From NCBI GenBank assembly GCA_024305405.1, contig JAKNDB010000088.1, positions 3,242,001-3,306,000 of the forward strand: a stretch of DNA of 64,000 nt. The letters are read 5' to 3'. The notes beneath the pieces were generated by a model. That model worked only from the letters and a program-made list of their open reading frames with translations, was not told where the DNA came from and did not search any database. Numbering within the stretch: position 1 is the first letter of the stretch; the number at the start of each line of letters is the position of its first letter. The DNA is from Dirofilaria immitis. Lineage: Eukaryota; Nematoda; Chromadorea; Rhabditida; Onchocercidae. Position numbers and translations under genes: made by a program. This document shows, one piece after another, positions 25,701 to 47,053 of the stretch.

Positions 25701-28700
25701 AGAAGAGAAATTAAATGATGAATGGTTTCTGAATCACTAAGAAATTTTTGGTCTTCGTCTTAAAATCTCCTTTTTCACGTTTGCCACACATCATCATGAA
25801 AAACTTTTGGAATTTAACATGCACTATCATGAAAATCCTTCGGAAATTTTTTATGAAATTAGTATTATAGTGCAGAATACTTGAACTGATTTAGAATTTT
25901 GTGAAATAAAATTCTGGCAAAATTAAAACTTTTCAGAAATATTTGTAATATCAAAATACTTTTTAAATGCTATATTTTGTTGGGTTTATTTTCCATTCAG
26001 AAATCCAAATAATATTTTAAATAAATAATTATCAATTAATTTAAAAATTCTTTTAGCATTTTGCTCAAATCATTTCTATATACGACAGATATATAAACTT
26101 TGAATCTTTTTGATACCTTTTGGGATAAGAAAAGTTGCTTTAAAATGCAATAATCTATTCTCATCTCAGTTTAGAATATTCGTTTTTCATCTATAATTTA
26201 TGCTAGGCGTAGAAGATAGTTAAATTTTAATTCATAGCACTAATTTGACTAATTTTTCAGGAAAGTACTTTTCATTTACTTTCCAATAAGTTTTCTTTTT
26301 TTTAATGAATAAACTATTACTTAATGGATAATCAATAGACATTACCCAGTAGTTTTAAAATTTATCGGTGATTATTGTGACCTTAAGTGACTATAATGAC
26401 CTTATAGTGATACAAAATGATTGTGTGATAACTGTACATAAAATGAAAAATAGCTTGTCGAATAGTTCATTTGATTAGTTGAAATTTGCAACATTTTTCG
26501 TTGGATAAGACTAATTACATTGCCACATTTTTCTTCGTTCGATTTTTTTGTTTTATTTTACTTTTTCATACCGACAAAGAGAATTACAACATTTATATTA
26601 CTTTCCTTCGCTATCATTGAGTTGTTAATTAGTTTGATTTATATTTAAATTTACAGCTACACATTTACATGTGTACTTTTAGTTTAGTATTTTAACTGTA
26701 AAATTAATCTTGCCATCGAGTTTTTTCCAATAAATAAATACCAACTTTGCCATGCTCAATTGTTATCATAATTGATTGACTGAATATTAATAATCACAAA
26801 AGTGATATGATATAATAGTATTCAAATTTTGTAAAAATTAAATGTTTAAAAATTTTTATTATTCTAAATTTTTTCAAATATTATGGTTGAAGCAATTTTT
26901 TTATAAAAAGATTTTTCACGACAAATAAATGACGCAATAAGTTATGGAATATTTTTTGTCATTTTCTTTCATACTTATGCATAGGAACCGCCGCCATTTT
27001 GTGAAAGCTTTTGGAGGATGAAATTTTGCGAGCTGTCGCTTTCATTTAGTTCAATTGCTTAAAAAAGAAATGAAAAATGCTTAGATGGGGAAAAAGTTTT
27101 TTTTACTTTAAGAATACGGAATTTTGATAACTAAGAGATTTTATATAACCTATTCCGACGACTATCAACAGCGAAATTGATTTTTGAAAAGCTGAAATTC
27201 ATAGTTTTATGAAACATTTATGAAATTAATAAATTCAAAGTTCAAAGGACATCATGGAAAAACCCTATATTACTGTTTTTTCTTTGTGATTTTGTTATAA
27301 GTTACATTACCGATTATTATTAAGATTTATGCTCCCTCATTATTTGAGCATAGTCATTTGTTGAATGCTTTATTCCAATGAAAAATATTTGGATTTGAAC
27401 ATATAAAGTATAAAAATAATGATGGTTCGATTTAAAAATTAGCATTGCTTGATTCATATCATCGTTATGCATATTACCTTATCATTAAAATTAAATTTAA
27501 ATTTAAAAAAATGAACTTTTTTTAAAATATAATCCAAGAAAACAGTATAGTATAAATTATAACCGATCTTATCATTTCTTTTATAAACAACGAATTTTTC
27601 CAATATTCAAATTTGCAAAAATATATTTTGCAGTAGAAACTGGGGTCGATGTCGCTGTCGAGTTTTGGATACAGTCAATTACATCGATCAATGAAATCAC
27701 CAATGATTTTGAGGTAAGCTTCATCATTTTGTAAATAATTTGCTTAATCATCGATTATTAAAAGTTCATTCTTCATTTTTTAGTGATCGTCGATGATCAG
27801 TTATGCATGTTAAATTCATTTTTTTATTGAAATTTTGTTGAAATATTCCGGGGATTAAGAGTAAATGGTGAAATCTTCTTATTCATTATTAATTTTACTG
27901 AAATTTATTCTTATTTATTTTTAATTTTTATCAAAATTCTTGTTATTTCATTGTATTTTTCATTACTCTTGACATTTGACGTATTTTTAACGTTTTTATC
28001 ATTTTACCCATTCTATTATATTATATGCAAATCATACCCTTCGAAATCAAAAATTATTGAAACGAAGGAAAAAATACCGAATTCTTAAAATATTGCCAAA
28101 CAACGAATAGCCACTCCAGCCTGTTTATTTTAATCATTTAGATGGAAATTTACATCAATGAAATGTGGCTTGATCCTGCTTTAAATTTCGAACATCTTAC
28201 TCCATGCAAAGATAACTTATCATTGAATCATCAGGTTCTAGATCGACTCTGGACTCCGAATAGCTGTTTTATTAACAGTAAAATTGCTGAGATTCACGAA
28301 TCTCCTTTCAGGAATTTTTTTTTAAATATTAATTTTCATAAATCAATGAAAGTACACCAATATAAAAAACTTTTTGTTTTTTAGCGATTTATATCCCGAT
28401 AAAAATTATCCGTTTCGAAAAATAAAAATATATTAATGGAAAGATCGATAAATTTTATGTGAAAATAATAATTAGATATACAGATAAACAAATAAATAAT
28501 AATAATTTTGACATTTTAGAAACATATTCCTGATGCTTTATCCAAATGGTACTGTTTGGGTCAATTATGTATGTTCAATTGTTTTTCTCAGCAGTGATAA
28601 TAATAACAAAAATAATATAGAAAAATAGAATCAATAAATAACTCTTTTTATTAATTTTGAATTTTTGCTCTAAATCCATAATCTTGATGAAGATCTCAAA

Positions 28701-31237
28701 ATTCCTATGAGAGGAAGAATACAGAAGTAAAATGTGCTATCCAAAAATGTAACTTATTATGCTGAATTCAGTAATGAAATTAATGTTAATAAGTTGCAAT
28801 TTACTACAGAGAGTTCGAGTAAAAGGGCCATGTATCATGGATTTGTCAAATTTTCCGATGGATGTACAAACTTGCCATTTAATTTATGAAAGGTTAAATA
28901 CAATGTGTTAATAATTCAGGAAGGATATTACTGATAATAATAAGAATTAGATCAATAAGAAAAATTCTTGAAATTGACTTATTTAATAATTTTGCATTAC
29001 AATAATTAATTGAAAATATAAATAAGTTCAATTTCAGCTTTAATTACAATAACCAAGAGGTAAGAATGCGTTGGAATACAATTAATCCAAGTCCAGTTTA
29101 TGTCGTCAGTGAAATATTGCTACCTGATTTTATTTTAATTAATATTTCATCGACTCTTAGGATAGAAGTATGCTAATTTCTTCATATTAATTGCATGGAT
29201 CTCTTTTTTTTTCAATTCAATAATATATTCTTAATTTCGCAACATTAAGAAAGTTGCTTGAAAAATCATAATAGAAGCAGCGAAGGAATAGTTAGCACTT
29301 TTTTTAACAATAATTTATTATTATAATCATTATGTAAGTAATTTGGATAATGGAACCGAAATGCGCATTTGATTTAATTAATTAAACTTCTTAAATACCA
29401 ATAAAATTATAATTAATTACAAGATTGAATCTTAACTTATATTATTGAATTGAAATCGAAATTGTAAATAAAGAACTTATTATTATTTGAATTTAGAAGT
29501 ATCCAGCCGGTATGTGGGATGAATTACATGTGAATTTAACATTCGAAAGGCGCTGCATATGGTATTTCATGCAAGCCTATGTTCCTACCTATCTTACTAT
29601 TTTCATTAGGTAATTATTTTGGATATTTTATTGATTAGAAGGAAGCGTATGAAATTATTAAGAGGTTGAAAATTGAACAAAATTAAAATTTTTTAATCTT
29701 TTAGATAAGCAAGTAAGCAACCGAAACAAAAATTGATATTTCTTGACCTCTTGATAATTCCAGATCAGTTTGTTTTTATTAAGTGAATATCAAGTAATTT
29801 ACATATAATCTGATAATATACTATTTCAAATAATTATTATGATTAAATAACACAAAAATGAAAAATTTCTAAACAATCCTAAGTTCCAATTATATGTTTA
29901 TATGTGTGTGTCATATTATGTTAGACTTATGATAAAGTGTAAGATATCTTTTACACAACGAATAATCATTCGCACGAATGTTTCAAAAATTTGATTAAAA
30001 ATTTTGAAAGATTCATTTTTCAGCTGGGTATCATTTTCATTAGGACCACGAGCAATACCAGCCCGTACAATGCTTGGTGTTAATGCTCTCTTGGCAATGA
30101 TATTCCAATTTGGCAATATTATGCGAAATTTGCCTAGAGTATCCTATATCAAAGCTATTGGTATACTTTTATATTAATATCTGAAAGAAATGAAAGTCTA
30201 AATTTTAAAAAACTAAATTTTAAATTCAAAGTTTCAAAATTATCATTTAAAATAATAAATATTCTGCAAGACCAGTCTTTAATTTATTTTTTAAAAAAAA
30301 GGATATTATAATCTTAATGTATATGAATCTCTAAGAGAAAAGAGATATGATAGAACATATGAATCATTCAAATCAACATATAAGCAAGAAAGATCAGTTG
30401 TCTGATACACACATTGAAGATGACTGTAAGATGATATCCATCCCTTATCAGATCAGATAATGATCATTGAATCATTATTCAGATGTATGGATGTTAGTTT
30501 CAATGACTTTCATATTTTCATCATTAATTGAACTAGCAATAATCGGTTCGAAAGTAAAAATATGGAGAGCGGTCAACGACCAAGGAAGTTACATTGTAAA
30601 ATGTAAGTTTTTTTTCTTTTTTTTCAAAATCATTTCACATTACGAAAGCATAATGGCCTGCTGAATAATTTTGAGTGAACTATCCACCTTATTTTTAATA
30701 ATCTTCAAACTCTGTGTTTTCATGGCACAGATCTTAAAAGTGAATGTTTTTTTTCCTCTTAATTTATCAACGAAATTCGAACCTTATTTCAGTTTAAAAT
30801 GACAAGTTGTTATTCAATTAAAATATCTAGATCGAAGGAGTGGAATCAAGTCCGAAAGGTCTTTGCGAATTCGAGAAAAGATTTATGCTTCCGGTGGAAG
30901 GATTTGAGTTGAAATGGTGTCGATCACGTTGGAAATCTTCTTCTTGGACACCAGATCGTATAGATCGTTTGTCAAGCATCATATTTCCCGCATTTTTGCA
31001 TGCTTCAATGCAAGCTTTCGAAATAATTTGTTGATTTGAAGTAACTCCAACTTATGAACAAAAGATTAAAAAATTTTCAATAAAATAATTGCAGAAGTGA
31101 AAAGACACCAGCTGATATTAGAATCGAAATTTTGAATTGATTGACATATTACATATATCGTATGCAGTTATAAAAGGCACATCATTCATGTATTTCAGGT
31201 GATCTATTGGTCATGGTATTCCGAATATTTGTTCTAG
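22763..31237 (+). CDS. Cys-loop ligand-gated chloride-channel subunit (LGC type), 11 exons
   Basis: Exons: 22763-23062, 27634-27713, 28142-28311, 28520-28568, 28810-28892, 29038-29167, 29497-29609, 30024-30160, 30483-about 30595, 30831-31009, 31199-31237. Model about 465 residues. In order: signal peptide, acidic/lysine-rich N-terminal segment, ligand-binding domain with [22 protein letters not shown] and the Cys-loop [15 protein letters not shown] (13 residues between cysteines), TM1, TM2 preceded by [12 protein letters not shown]3 ([13 protein letters not shown]), short loop, TM4 ending [12 protein letters not shown]. The Pro-Ala-Arg motif before TM2 is the known mark of anion selectivity. 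No vicinal YxxCC is seen in loop C, so it is not an alpha-nicotinic subunit. By eye it is nearest the nematode ACC/LGC acetylcholine- or amine-gated chloride channels; the ligand is unknown. Apparent one-base losses in exon 1 (A7, 22946-22952) and exon 10 (T5, 30993-30997) break the frame. The exon 3 donor reads GA and the exon 10 donor GC. The exon 9 end is ambiguous (30595 preferred by phase; GTAAGT at 30603 is the better consensus but out of phase). Confidence 0.93.
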
Positions 31238-33041
31238 TATTATCAGAATCTTCTTCAGCTCATTATAGAATTCACTGATAAATGCTTAGCTACAAATTTT
31301 TCAAATTACTGTGCCTAATATTGTTGAACAATCACAATACTGATTCATTATTTTCAACGATTTTATGATAAATTTGTTTAATCTTTTTATATGCAAAGTC
31401 AAACATATTCAATTTATTTATTTACACGAGAACATCTGAAGAGAGTACTTATTTAAACTTTTTCTTGACTGAATTTTATCAGGGGATCTAATAAGATGAT
31501 AATGCAAGAAAATCATTCGACAACTTAACCTTCTTATTTGAAGGATTAATGTAATTTTCGATTTTGAAGAAAAATCAGTTTTATATCTTATCATTACAAA
31601 TCTATTGAATCAGAGCGGAAAATGATTTTAAAATATTGTAAGAATAAAATGGCAAAAAGGAAAAAAACTAATCGATAAATTAAGTTTTAACTATTTTATA
31701 CTTGTAAATAACTTAACTTTTACGATACTTAATTTATCTCACAGGTTTCTTGTTCTATTGTTTTATATGCCAAAAATTGATGTAAAAAATCATTTGAGTG
31801 AAACAATCACATCAAAACTTTCTATGAGTGAAAGACGTATACGTTTTGAAATAACCTTTGGTCGGTTTTATAGATAATTTATTTTTGGCCATTAATTGCC
31901 CATTATTAAAATTTATTTAAATCATTGATAAAACGGCCTTGGCTTTTATCTATTTTAAAGATGAATATAATAAATTTAATTTAACAATAGACAACTAACT
32001 ATTGGTTGAGATGAATAATATATCATATGATGATGGTATATGGCAAGTATGGAGAATTGTTGTCAAAAATGAACTTTTTCCTTTTTGTAAACATTTATGC
32101 TCCGTTAGTGTCACCAGAAATAGCAATAAATCTTTATTATTCACTTTTTTCTTTCATACAACCTGTTGTTTTCGTGCAAATTTTAACAAAAATTTTTTCA
32201 TTTTTAAAATGCAAAAACAGAAATTTGTTGCTATTAACTTGTCATAAAAGATTATTTTGTCTTATATAAATAGATATACCTTTTCCTGTAAATTTCAATT
32301 TTAACAAAACTTTTAAATTTCTATGATTGAATTGATTACTGATTTGTTTATTTATCCTATTTAATTCAAATCTTTCTTCTTCAGTTTCATGTCTGTTTCA
32401 TTTATTTTCCTACTAATATTTGCTTATTTTTCCATTTTTTTAAGCAATCAGTAATATAGTGACATAGGTTGATTTTTTAGGATAAAAGCTGGAAAAGGAA
32501 TCGTAAAGCTTGAAAAAGTGTTTTGAAATGGAATAAATCTACTAAAGAAGATAAAACATCTCGGCATTTCATAAAATGGAGCCTAAAAATATCGCATGAA
32601 TATTTTTGTAACCAGAACATTCCAAAATATATACATACCTAAATCTCGCTATCTTAAATACATGGGTGTGCTTTCATAAATGAAGTTTTGAAAGTTTTCT
32701 AGAAACTTGGGTAATATTAGAGCCGGATGAAATGAAATAAATGTAATTAATGATTTGAATGTATGAGTAGACATTTTCTTTGGCCTCAGAAATCCCCAAA
32801 AACCAGTGACCATTATTTAAGTCCTATTTGTAAAATAAAATTTGTTCTAGAAAAATATGATGCTAATTTTTTTATCTTTGTTTAATACTTGATTGTCTCA
32901 CATAAAAACCATCCATTTTTCTTGGAAACTTCAAATTTGCTAAACTTTCCCTTATGGCCTACTTGATTAGGTATAAAGAATTAAATTAGAGATGATTGTT
33001 TTTAGTGGCTCTCTCATTTAACTTCCATCTTTAACAATAAG

Positions 33042-33160
33042 CTGTTTTAAATTCTTTCGAATTTTTCATATTCTTATTACATATTACGGCCGCTTTAAAT
33101 TCTTTCGAATTTCATATTCTTATTACAAAAATAAGCTGAAATTTTTCATATTCTTATTAG
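33042..33160. repeat. Imperfect repeat cluster sharing TTTCATATTCTTATTA
   Basis: Three copies of TTTCATATTCTTATTA occur within about 120 bases. Two of them are preceded by the longer shared segment TTTAAATTCTTTCGAATTT. Spacing is unequal, so this is a diverged tandem duplication rather than a regular satellite. Confidence 0.7.
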
Positions 33161-33568
33161 ACTTACAGTATCCCCAGTATTTTCATTCACCGTTTAAGAA
33201 TTTTGAAAACTGTTTTTCAAATAATCACTCTTCATGAGGTTCTACTCTTTATGAGATCCTATAGAACTTCAGATTGGAGAATTATCAGCAAGAGAAAGAA
33301 GCCAGCAAATGAGTTCATTTCATGCTTAATTAATTATTGTCACTTTAAACTAAGATTGTTATCGTACCATTTCAAGCCAGAAATTTATAAAAGAGTGCAT
33401 CTACAACAACCGTAAACTAAAACCATAAAACAAACGATCAATAAATCAAAAAAAAAAACAAATTTCAAAATTACACAAAAATAACTATGAAAAAATCTCT
33501 AAATCCAAAGCTAAAAAATCATTTACTATAAGGCAAAAAAACCATAAAAAATAAAAAACAAAATATAT

Positions 33569-33670
33569 CAAGCAAACAACATAAAAGCCTAACTTATCCT
33601 TTCAAGCAAACAACATAAAAGCCTAACTTATCCTTTCAAGCAAACAAAATAAAAGCCTAACTTATCCTTT
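33569..33670. repeat. Tandem repeat, 34-bp unit x3
   Basis: Three consecutive 34-base copies start at 33569, 33603 and 33637, each containing AAAAGCCTAACTTATCCTTT. The first two are identical; the third has one C-to-A change. Non-coding minisatellite. Confidence 0.9.
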
Positions 33671-35631
33671 TATCGTAAATAAACTAAAAGACCAAAAGAC
33701 AAGAAAACTTACTTATAAATAATTAGAAAACTAAATCCTCAATACATATATTCGCGTATAACATTTAGAGCGAATACCCAATAAAATAAATTGGCAAAAT
33801 ATTCTTCACTCATCAACTTATTAGATCTCTTGACTTTATAAATATTAGCTAAGCCATAAAATTTTATTCTTTTAATTATTTTTTAGATTTTCAATTTTCA
33901 AATTATTACAAAAATAATATTCCTTGGATTTTTTTCTTTTTTAAATACCAGATTTAATCTTCTCCTTTCTTTCCTTTTTCTGAGAATATTTTCAATTGAT
34001 TATTAGTTGAAGGAATAAATTAAAAAGTTAATTTTTTTTATTTGATTCAACTCAAATGCTATTTTTTTCCTATTGACATTTACGCTTTCGCAAATATTAA
34101 CGTCACTATTTATTGATTCTCGATTTTACACGTCTTTTCCCCCATTTCAACCTCTTCTTTTTCATCAACTTGTAATACGGTCAACTGAGTAAGCATTATA
34201 CGTAATATACTACGCTGCTGCTGGAATATTGTGATTCTGATTATGATTTGATACAATCATGACTGTCGAACGCTCTCTGGTAATACTATATTAAGATTAT
34301 GAGGATATTCACCATCTTTTCCTATGCCTATATATTTCATTTAATAATATACGTAATAGTTACTTCAATAATGTCTAACTACTTTCTTTAGAATATTTTT
34401 AACTCTAATTTTGGTCAGGTATACTGGCAATATTATTCTATCAACGTACACATATTGAGAAAATGAAGATATTTAAGGCAAATCAAAGATTTGAATTTAA
34501 AATTCATTCCTTCACAACTCATAATAAATTATTCAAAATGAATAAGTCTAAACTATCACACAGAAAGTAAAATAAATCAAATAAAATATGCAAATACTTT
34601 TAAACTAAACATGCTTCTTATGAGTAAAACTTGTTTTCTGATAAATTAATATAATTAATTGAACTGAATACATAGTTAAACAACTATTTATAACTTAAAA
34701 GTTCAAAAGTTGATTGATTTGTTTTAGTTTCTATAATAACAAATACCGAGAATAATATGAATCATATAGTATTCTCTATTCTTCTCAATTTACACTTTTT
34801 TTTTTTAAATATCTCTGTTGTTCTTTCTTATATTTTATAGAATATCATAGTTAATCATTGGAAAAAAAAGATAAACAAAAAATAAAAAGACTGATGTGTT
34901 CCCTATCGATGTCACACATGAAGGATATTATTGTCATTGGAGATAATATACTTTCAACATGATGAATTATTTCATATTTAATATAATACAAAACTAATAA
35001 ATTTCCTAAAAATTCTTTCATCATAATATTTATCCTATAATCGAAATATCTGAGAATTAATGTAGAAGCGTTGATTCAATAAAATTTGAATTAACTTTAC
35101 AGAATATCGATAAAATTAATAATTCTGAATGATTAAAGTGTAATTTGACGATGATTACTATTATTTTCCTATTAGTAATCATGCTCGTATTCGCAAAATT
35201 TTCTATATATTTTGTTCAAATAGTTTAGTGTTTTTAATTTAAGTTTAAAGAATTTGATAAAAAAAAATGAAATGAAATAAAATGAATCACTGGTATTGCC
35301 ATCACTGCATTTTGCATGTGCGTTGAAGTTATGTGGGTGAAGTGAAGTATGTTCACAATTATGCGTGTCTGTTAACAATTTCAACATTTCGATTTGAACT
35401 TTTTGTTATTAACAATTTCGAACATTTCGACATCCCAGCAAGCAATCCCATTCTTCGTTTCTTTTTATTTCTAAAACACTTCCGCAAATTCATTTTGCTC
35501 ATTTCTTTTCATAAAAAAAAAGAAAAAAATTTGCCAAACAAAACTTTTGCGTGCAAAATCTTAAAAGTGCTAGCGTGAAGATTTTGAAATTTTAATGGAT
35601 GTTTTCGAGGTCTTTTTCACTTTATCTTTTA

Positions 35632-35844
35632 TCAAATGAAATTACTTTTTCTTAAAATGTGTCGTTGGATCATTGAATGCAACGAAAGATGACCTTTCAA
35701 TGATATAAGTTTCTGATGAATTGAAATTGAAATCAATCCAACATCCAAATTAGTCGATGATGGTTCAAACAACGAACTAACCAATTCTTTGATGCAAAAT
35801 GATCCTTCACACTTTCTATCTCTAAGATATTGAAGAATCCTCAT
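35632..35844 (-). CDS. Unidentified small ORF (70 codons), doubtful
   Basis: A minus-strand frame beginning MRILQYLRDRKCEGSF and containing SSLFEPSSTNLDVGLI. Residue use is more balanced than in random frames nearby. The frame extends only a few codons upstream of this ATG before a stop. No domain, signal peptide or clear splice partner was seen. It may be a last exon, a decayed gene or chance. Confidence 0.22.
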   Translation of the reverse strand: MRILQYLRDRKCEGSFCIKELVSSLFEPSSTNLDVGLISISIHQKLISLKGHLSLHSMIQRHILRKSNFI

Positions 35845-36877
35845 TCCTTGTCCATGAGATTGTATTGAATATCATAACTAACCAATGGATGGATTTTCAT
35901 TTCTTCTTCTTTCTTCCATTAATGATCAAGAAGAAAAAAGACCATCGAAGAGATGTATGCTTGAAATCTGAATAATGAAGAATAACCACAAAGTGGACCA
36001 AAGCTTAGATGCCGATCACTCGGAAAATAATGGAATTGGATTTCGATATCGAATGATTGCTTGAAGTCAAAATTGAGAGAAATTAAGTAACAAATATAAA
36101 AAATATTAATGGAAAATATGGCCTAAACTAGTAGAAAATAAGAATGACTAATAAGAAATAATGAAGAGATTTAAATAAGAATACTGACAATATTTTATTT
36201 AAAGAATCGCTGAGATTCAATCTTAAGATTTCTATGCTTTTTAGTTTTTTTTTGCAAACGTAAATTTAACGTTGGTTGATTGAAAGATATCACCGCTATC
36301 TAAATGTAACTTCATAATTATGCAAAGTATTATATGTATCCTATAAAGTCACATTTCTTATTAAAAACGGCGATGCAATTTTGATTTGAAGGAAAAATAT
36401 GATGATGGTAGTACCATAATGAGCAGTACCATAATCAATATGATACAAGTAATCGATATGGTATTGTAATAACGCTTAATGAAAATTGTTACCATGAATT
36501 CCATCGCATAAAGATGCTTGAAATTATTATCACTGATAAAAGGAAATCGAAATTTTAGACTAAAGAAACGAGCGATTCCCGATCAATTGGTATACTGGTC
36601 AATTTTCGAACGAACAATGGGTGCAGTAAATAAGAAGCAGTAAATTTTTAAATATGCATTTAATATCTCCTGTAATATGCAGTACATTTATGTAGACAAA
36701 TCTCTAATAAAAACATACAACTAATGATTGATTCCCGATATCCAAAACATTCAATTTCACGATACGTAGCGCGCAGCGAAAATGCAACGCTTCAAGCATA
36801 TAATAGCTCAAAGATAAAAGGAAGGTTAGAGAGTTTTGGATATTGAAGTTTATGCAAGTTGAGTGAGGGAAGAGCAA

Positions 36878-44284
<7,407 letters not shown>

Positions 44285-46796
44285 GCTCAAAGTGATTCAT
44301 ACTTTTTAATGAAAGTTTGAAATGAAAGGTCGAGAAAGAAAGGGCTTTAACAATCTGATAACTATTACTGCATGTTGTTTACTGCTTAGGAATTACGCTA
44401 TTATTGCTGAGATTATATTGCATGTCCACTGATGTTTTAAAGGAGATTTGAGGTTTCATTATTCTATAACCCGAAGTATAATCTAGGAAGAATTAACAAC
44501 TAATATCCTTCTCCATTCTCAAAAATCTTTTCTTTTCTTTTCAATATTATTCGGTATTGTTTTTATTATTAGGATCATTCGGTTTTTTTATGCTCCAGAA
44601 AGTCAAATAGGTTAATTTATTCTAGAATTTCAGAAGAAAGTTATCTAGATTACTTTTTTTCAGATATACAAGTATTTAAGTCATATTTATAACAACGATT
44701 TTCACTGAAGCCCGCTGGAGCAAGTCTTCCAAGGTTTAACATCGGCACAATGTTGATCAGGACGAAGTGTTAATTGGCATCAGGATTTATTTTTAATTTA
44801 TTATTAAAATGTGAAAAATTTATTGTTATTATTCAATAGTTTCGTCAAGATTTGATCTCTTTCGATATCATTTATGTATTTGTTTTTATGCCCTGTGATA
44901 TCTGATTGAATCAGTGATTTATTAGACTTTATATGCTTATTTTGTTAACTTTTATACAATCCAAACAATGTGAATTAAATTGTTCTTGAATTTCAAACTC
45001 ATTCAGATATGAACTACCAAACTTTAATGTGAATTAAATTTTATGATCTTATTTTTCAAATCGAAAAGATCCCATAAATTTGGACTAAAATCGCTGATAA
45101 TAAGATTTCATTTAAAACATAATTTAGTAACTTGTGTCTGAATAATTGAGTTATTTTGACATATCATTATATTTTCATAGAACAGTTTGTTTTTCATTCA
45201 AAACACAAAAGCAAGAGTAGATCAACAATTAATTGTAGCTAAAATCTTTTCTCTATTATTTTTCTGTAGTTTTACGTCATCTATTTATTTGTACAATCTT
45301 TGAGCAGCTATTTTAATTTGAACTTCAGTTTTAAATCGCCTCAAAGGCTCAGTCGTATAAATAATATGTGAATGCAGTTGCGTATACGAAATATATATTT
45401 ACACTTCACTTATGAAATAGGAATATTTTATATGAAGAAGGAGAGTTCCTTGTCTCATATTAGAATTTCTCGACAGTCATGCTCCCATGTTAAAATTTCT
45501 CGACAATCAAAAATACCATTACTTACCTCTGCCTCTTTCCCTTCTTCTCTCTTCATTCCTTTTTCATTCTTCCAGGAATTTTATATAACCAGTCATTCTC
45601 CTGTCTCTATTTTGTTGCTAAAATTGTTATTGTCGCTAATTTGACAAATATTATTCTTGATTTTAGGCTTATTTCATAAATATTTCGTATCTGATTTGTA
45701 TTTTAATATAATTGAATTTAAGATTGCTTTTTATCGAAATTATTTTCGAAACTCCGTTTCAATTTTGATTTATCCAAGAACTGATTGTAAGTCATTTCAT
45801 ATTTTGAAAAAATTGTAAATAAAATGTATTCTGCAAAGCATATATTCTTTAATAATAAATAACCTACTAACATAAGTGAATCAATCATGGGATTCGTTAT
45901 TGAAAATCTCATATATGATTCCGCAAAATAAGTACCGTTTGTTATATGATATTAATATTGAGAGCATTCTAGTAATTTGATAATTTTAACATAGAATTCC
46001 TTTGTTTAATTACTTTGCAGTTGATTTATTTTAATCTCAAAAATATTTTGAGTTGCATAGATTATTTAAGAGAGTAATAAGCAAAGGAAATATTTTACAT
46101 GCACGTATAAAGACTGTGATGACATTTGTAACAGTTTTTCGAATAACAAATATTTTATTGTTTCGAGGTATCGTATCGAATTTAGATAACCATTTAAGGC
46201 TCCAATTTACTGAATAATGGGATTACAGATAGTCTTTTATACGGTGATGATGTGCGACAACACATCAGAATTTTTAATTTCTGATTATTTTATGTTAAAG
46301 TGAAAAAATTAAATCAAGAATATATTCGAATGAATGAAGCAAATCCAGTATCAATTAAGGTGGATGTTATGAGCGAAATTACATGAGATAAAATCAGCAT
46401 ACAAAATTTTCTGAGCAATTAATTGTTCGAAAGTGATGCTCAGAAGCTGGACATGTAAATGATCGTCGTAATGATGGCAATTAGATTTGTCCTAAATTAT
46501 AATATTCGTAGTAATATCGTGATAGCTGGATGATTTCCGCAAACTTCTGCGAACTGATTTAAAATTCAATGGGAAACAAATTGCAGTGTTTAATGTTGTA
46601 TATTTGGTTGACGTTATCCGATGTTTTACAAGAAGGTATTCGCAACTATCTGAATTTATTTTTTTAAATACAAACTGAATTTCATAAGAATGATGTTCAT
46701 ATGAATAGATTTAAGAAGATATAAATATATTTTATTGTAAATCACTGTTTCAATTTAGTTGTTTTCCTAAAATTATACCAGCAATAAATAAATAAA

Positions 46797-46814
46797 TATA
46801 TATATATATATATT
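46797..46814. repeat. TA microsatellite
   Basis: Uninterrupted TA dinucleotides following AATAAATAAATA. Intergenic. Confidence 0.8.
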
Positions 46815-47053
46815 AAACAAAAAATGATCATATTATGGTCGTTTGATCTGATCTTGAGATAAGGTATGCTAAATAATAGATAGGAATTGAAGGTAATTAA
46901 TTTAGGTCAAATGAGCTTATTATCTCAAATAGTTATGGAATTTTCGAAGACAGAAGAGCGAAGAGTTTAATCAGTCATAATTTCCTTGTTTAAAATTCTT
47001 TTCTTGTTGCAAAACTTATATTTTTATGGTTTCAATCCTTCTAAGTTTTTAAT

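Larger units (their letters stand above)
31238..36877. other. Gene-poor stretch between the channel gene and egl-9
   Basis: About 5.6 kb. Contains the repeats at 33042-33160 and 33569-33670 and a minus-strand ORF of doubtful status at 35632-35844. Otherwise only A+T-rich DNA with shadow ORFs. No RNA gene was recognised. Confidence 0.55.

Noticed and set aside
22763..31237. Channel gene as a pseudogene
   Set aside because: Breaks are single-base run shortfalls of one sign, while every functional motif and almost all splice sites are intact.
32002..32269. Two overlapping plus-strand ORFs of about 80 codons
   Set aside because: Overlapping frames of A+T-rich DNA with poly-F segments; no splice or motif evidence.
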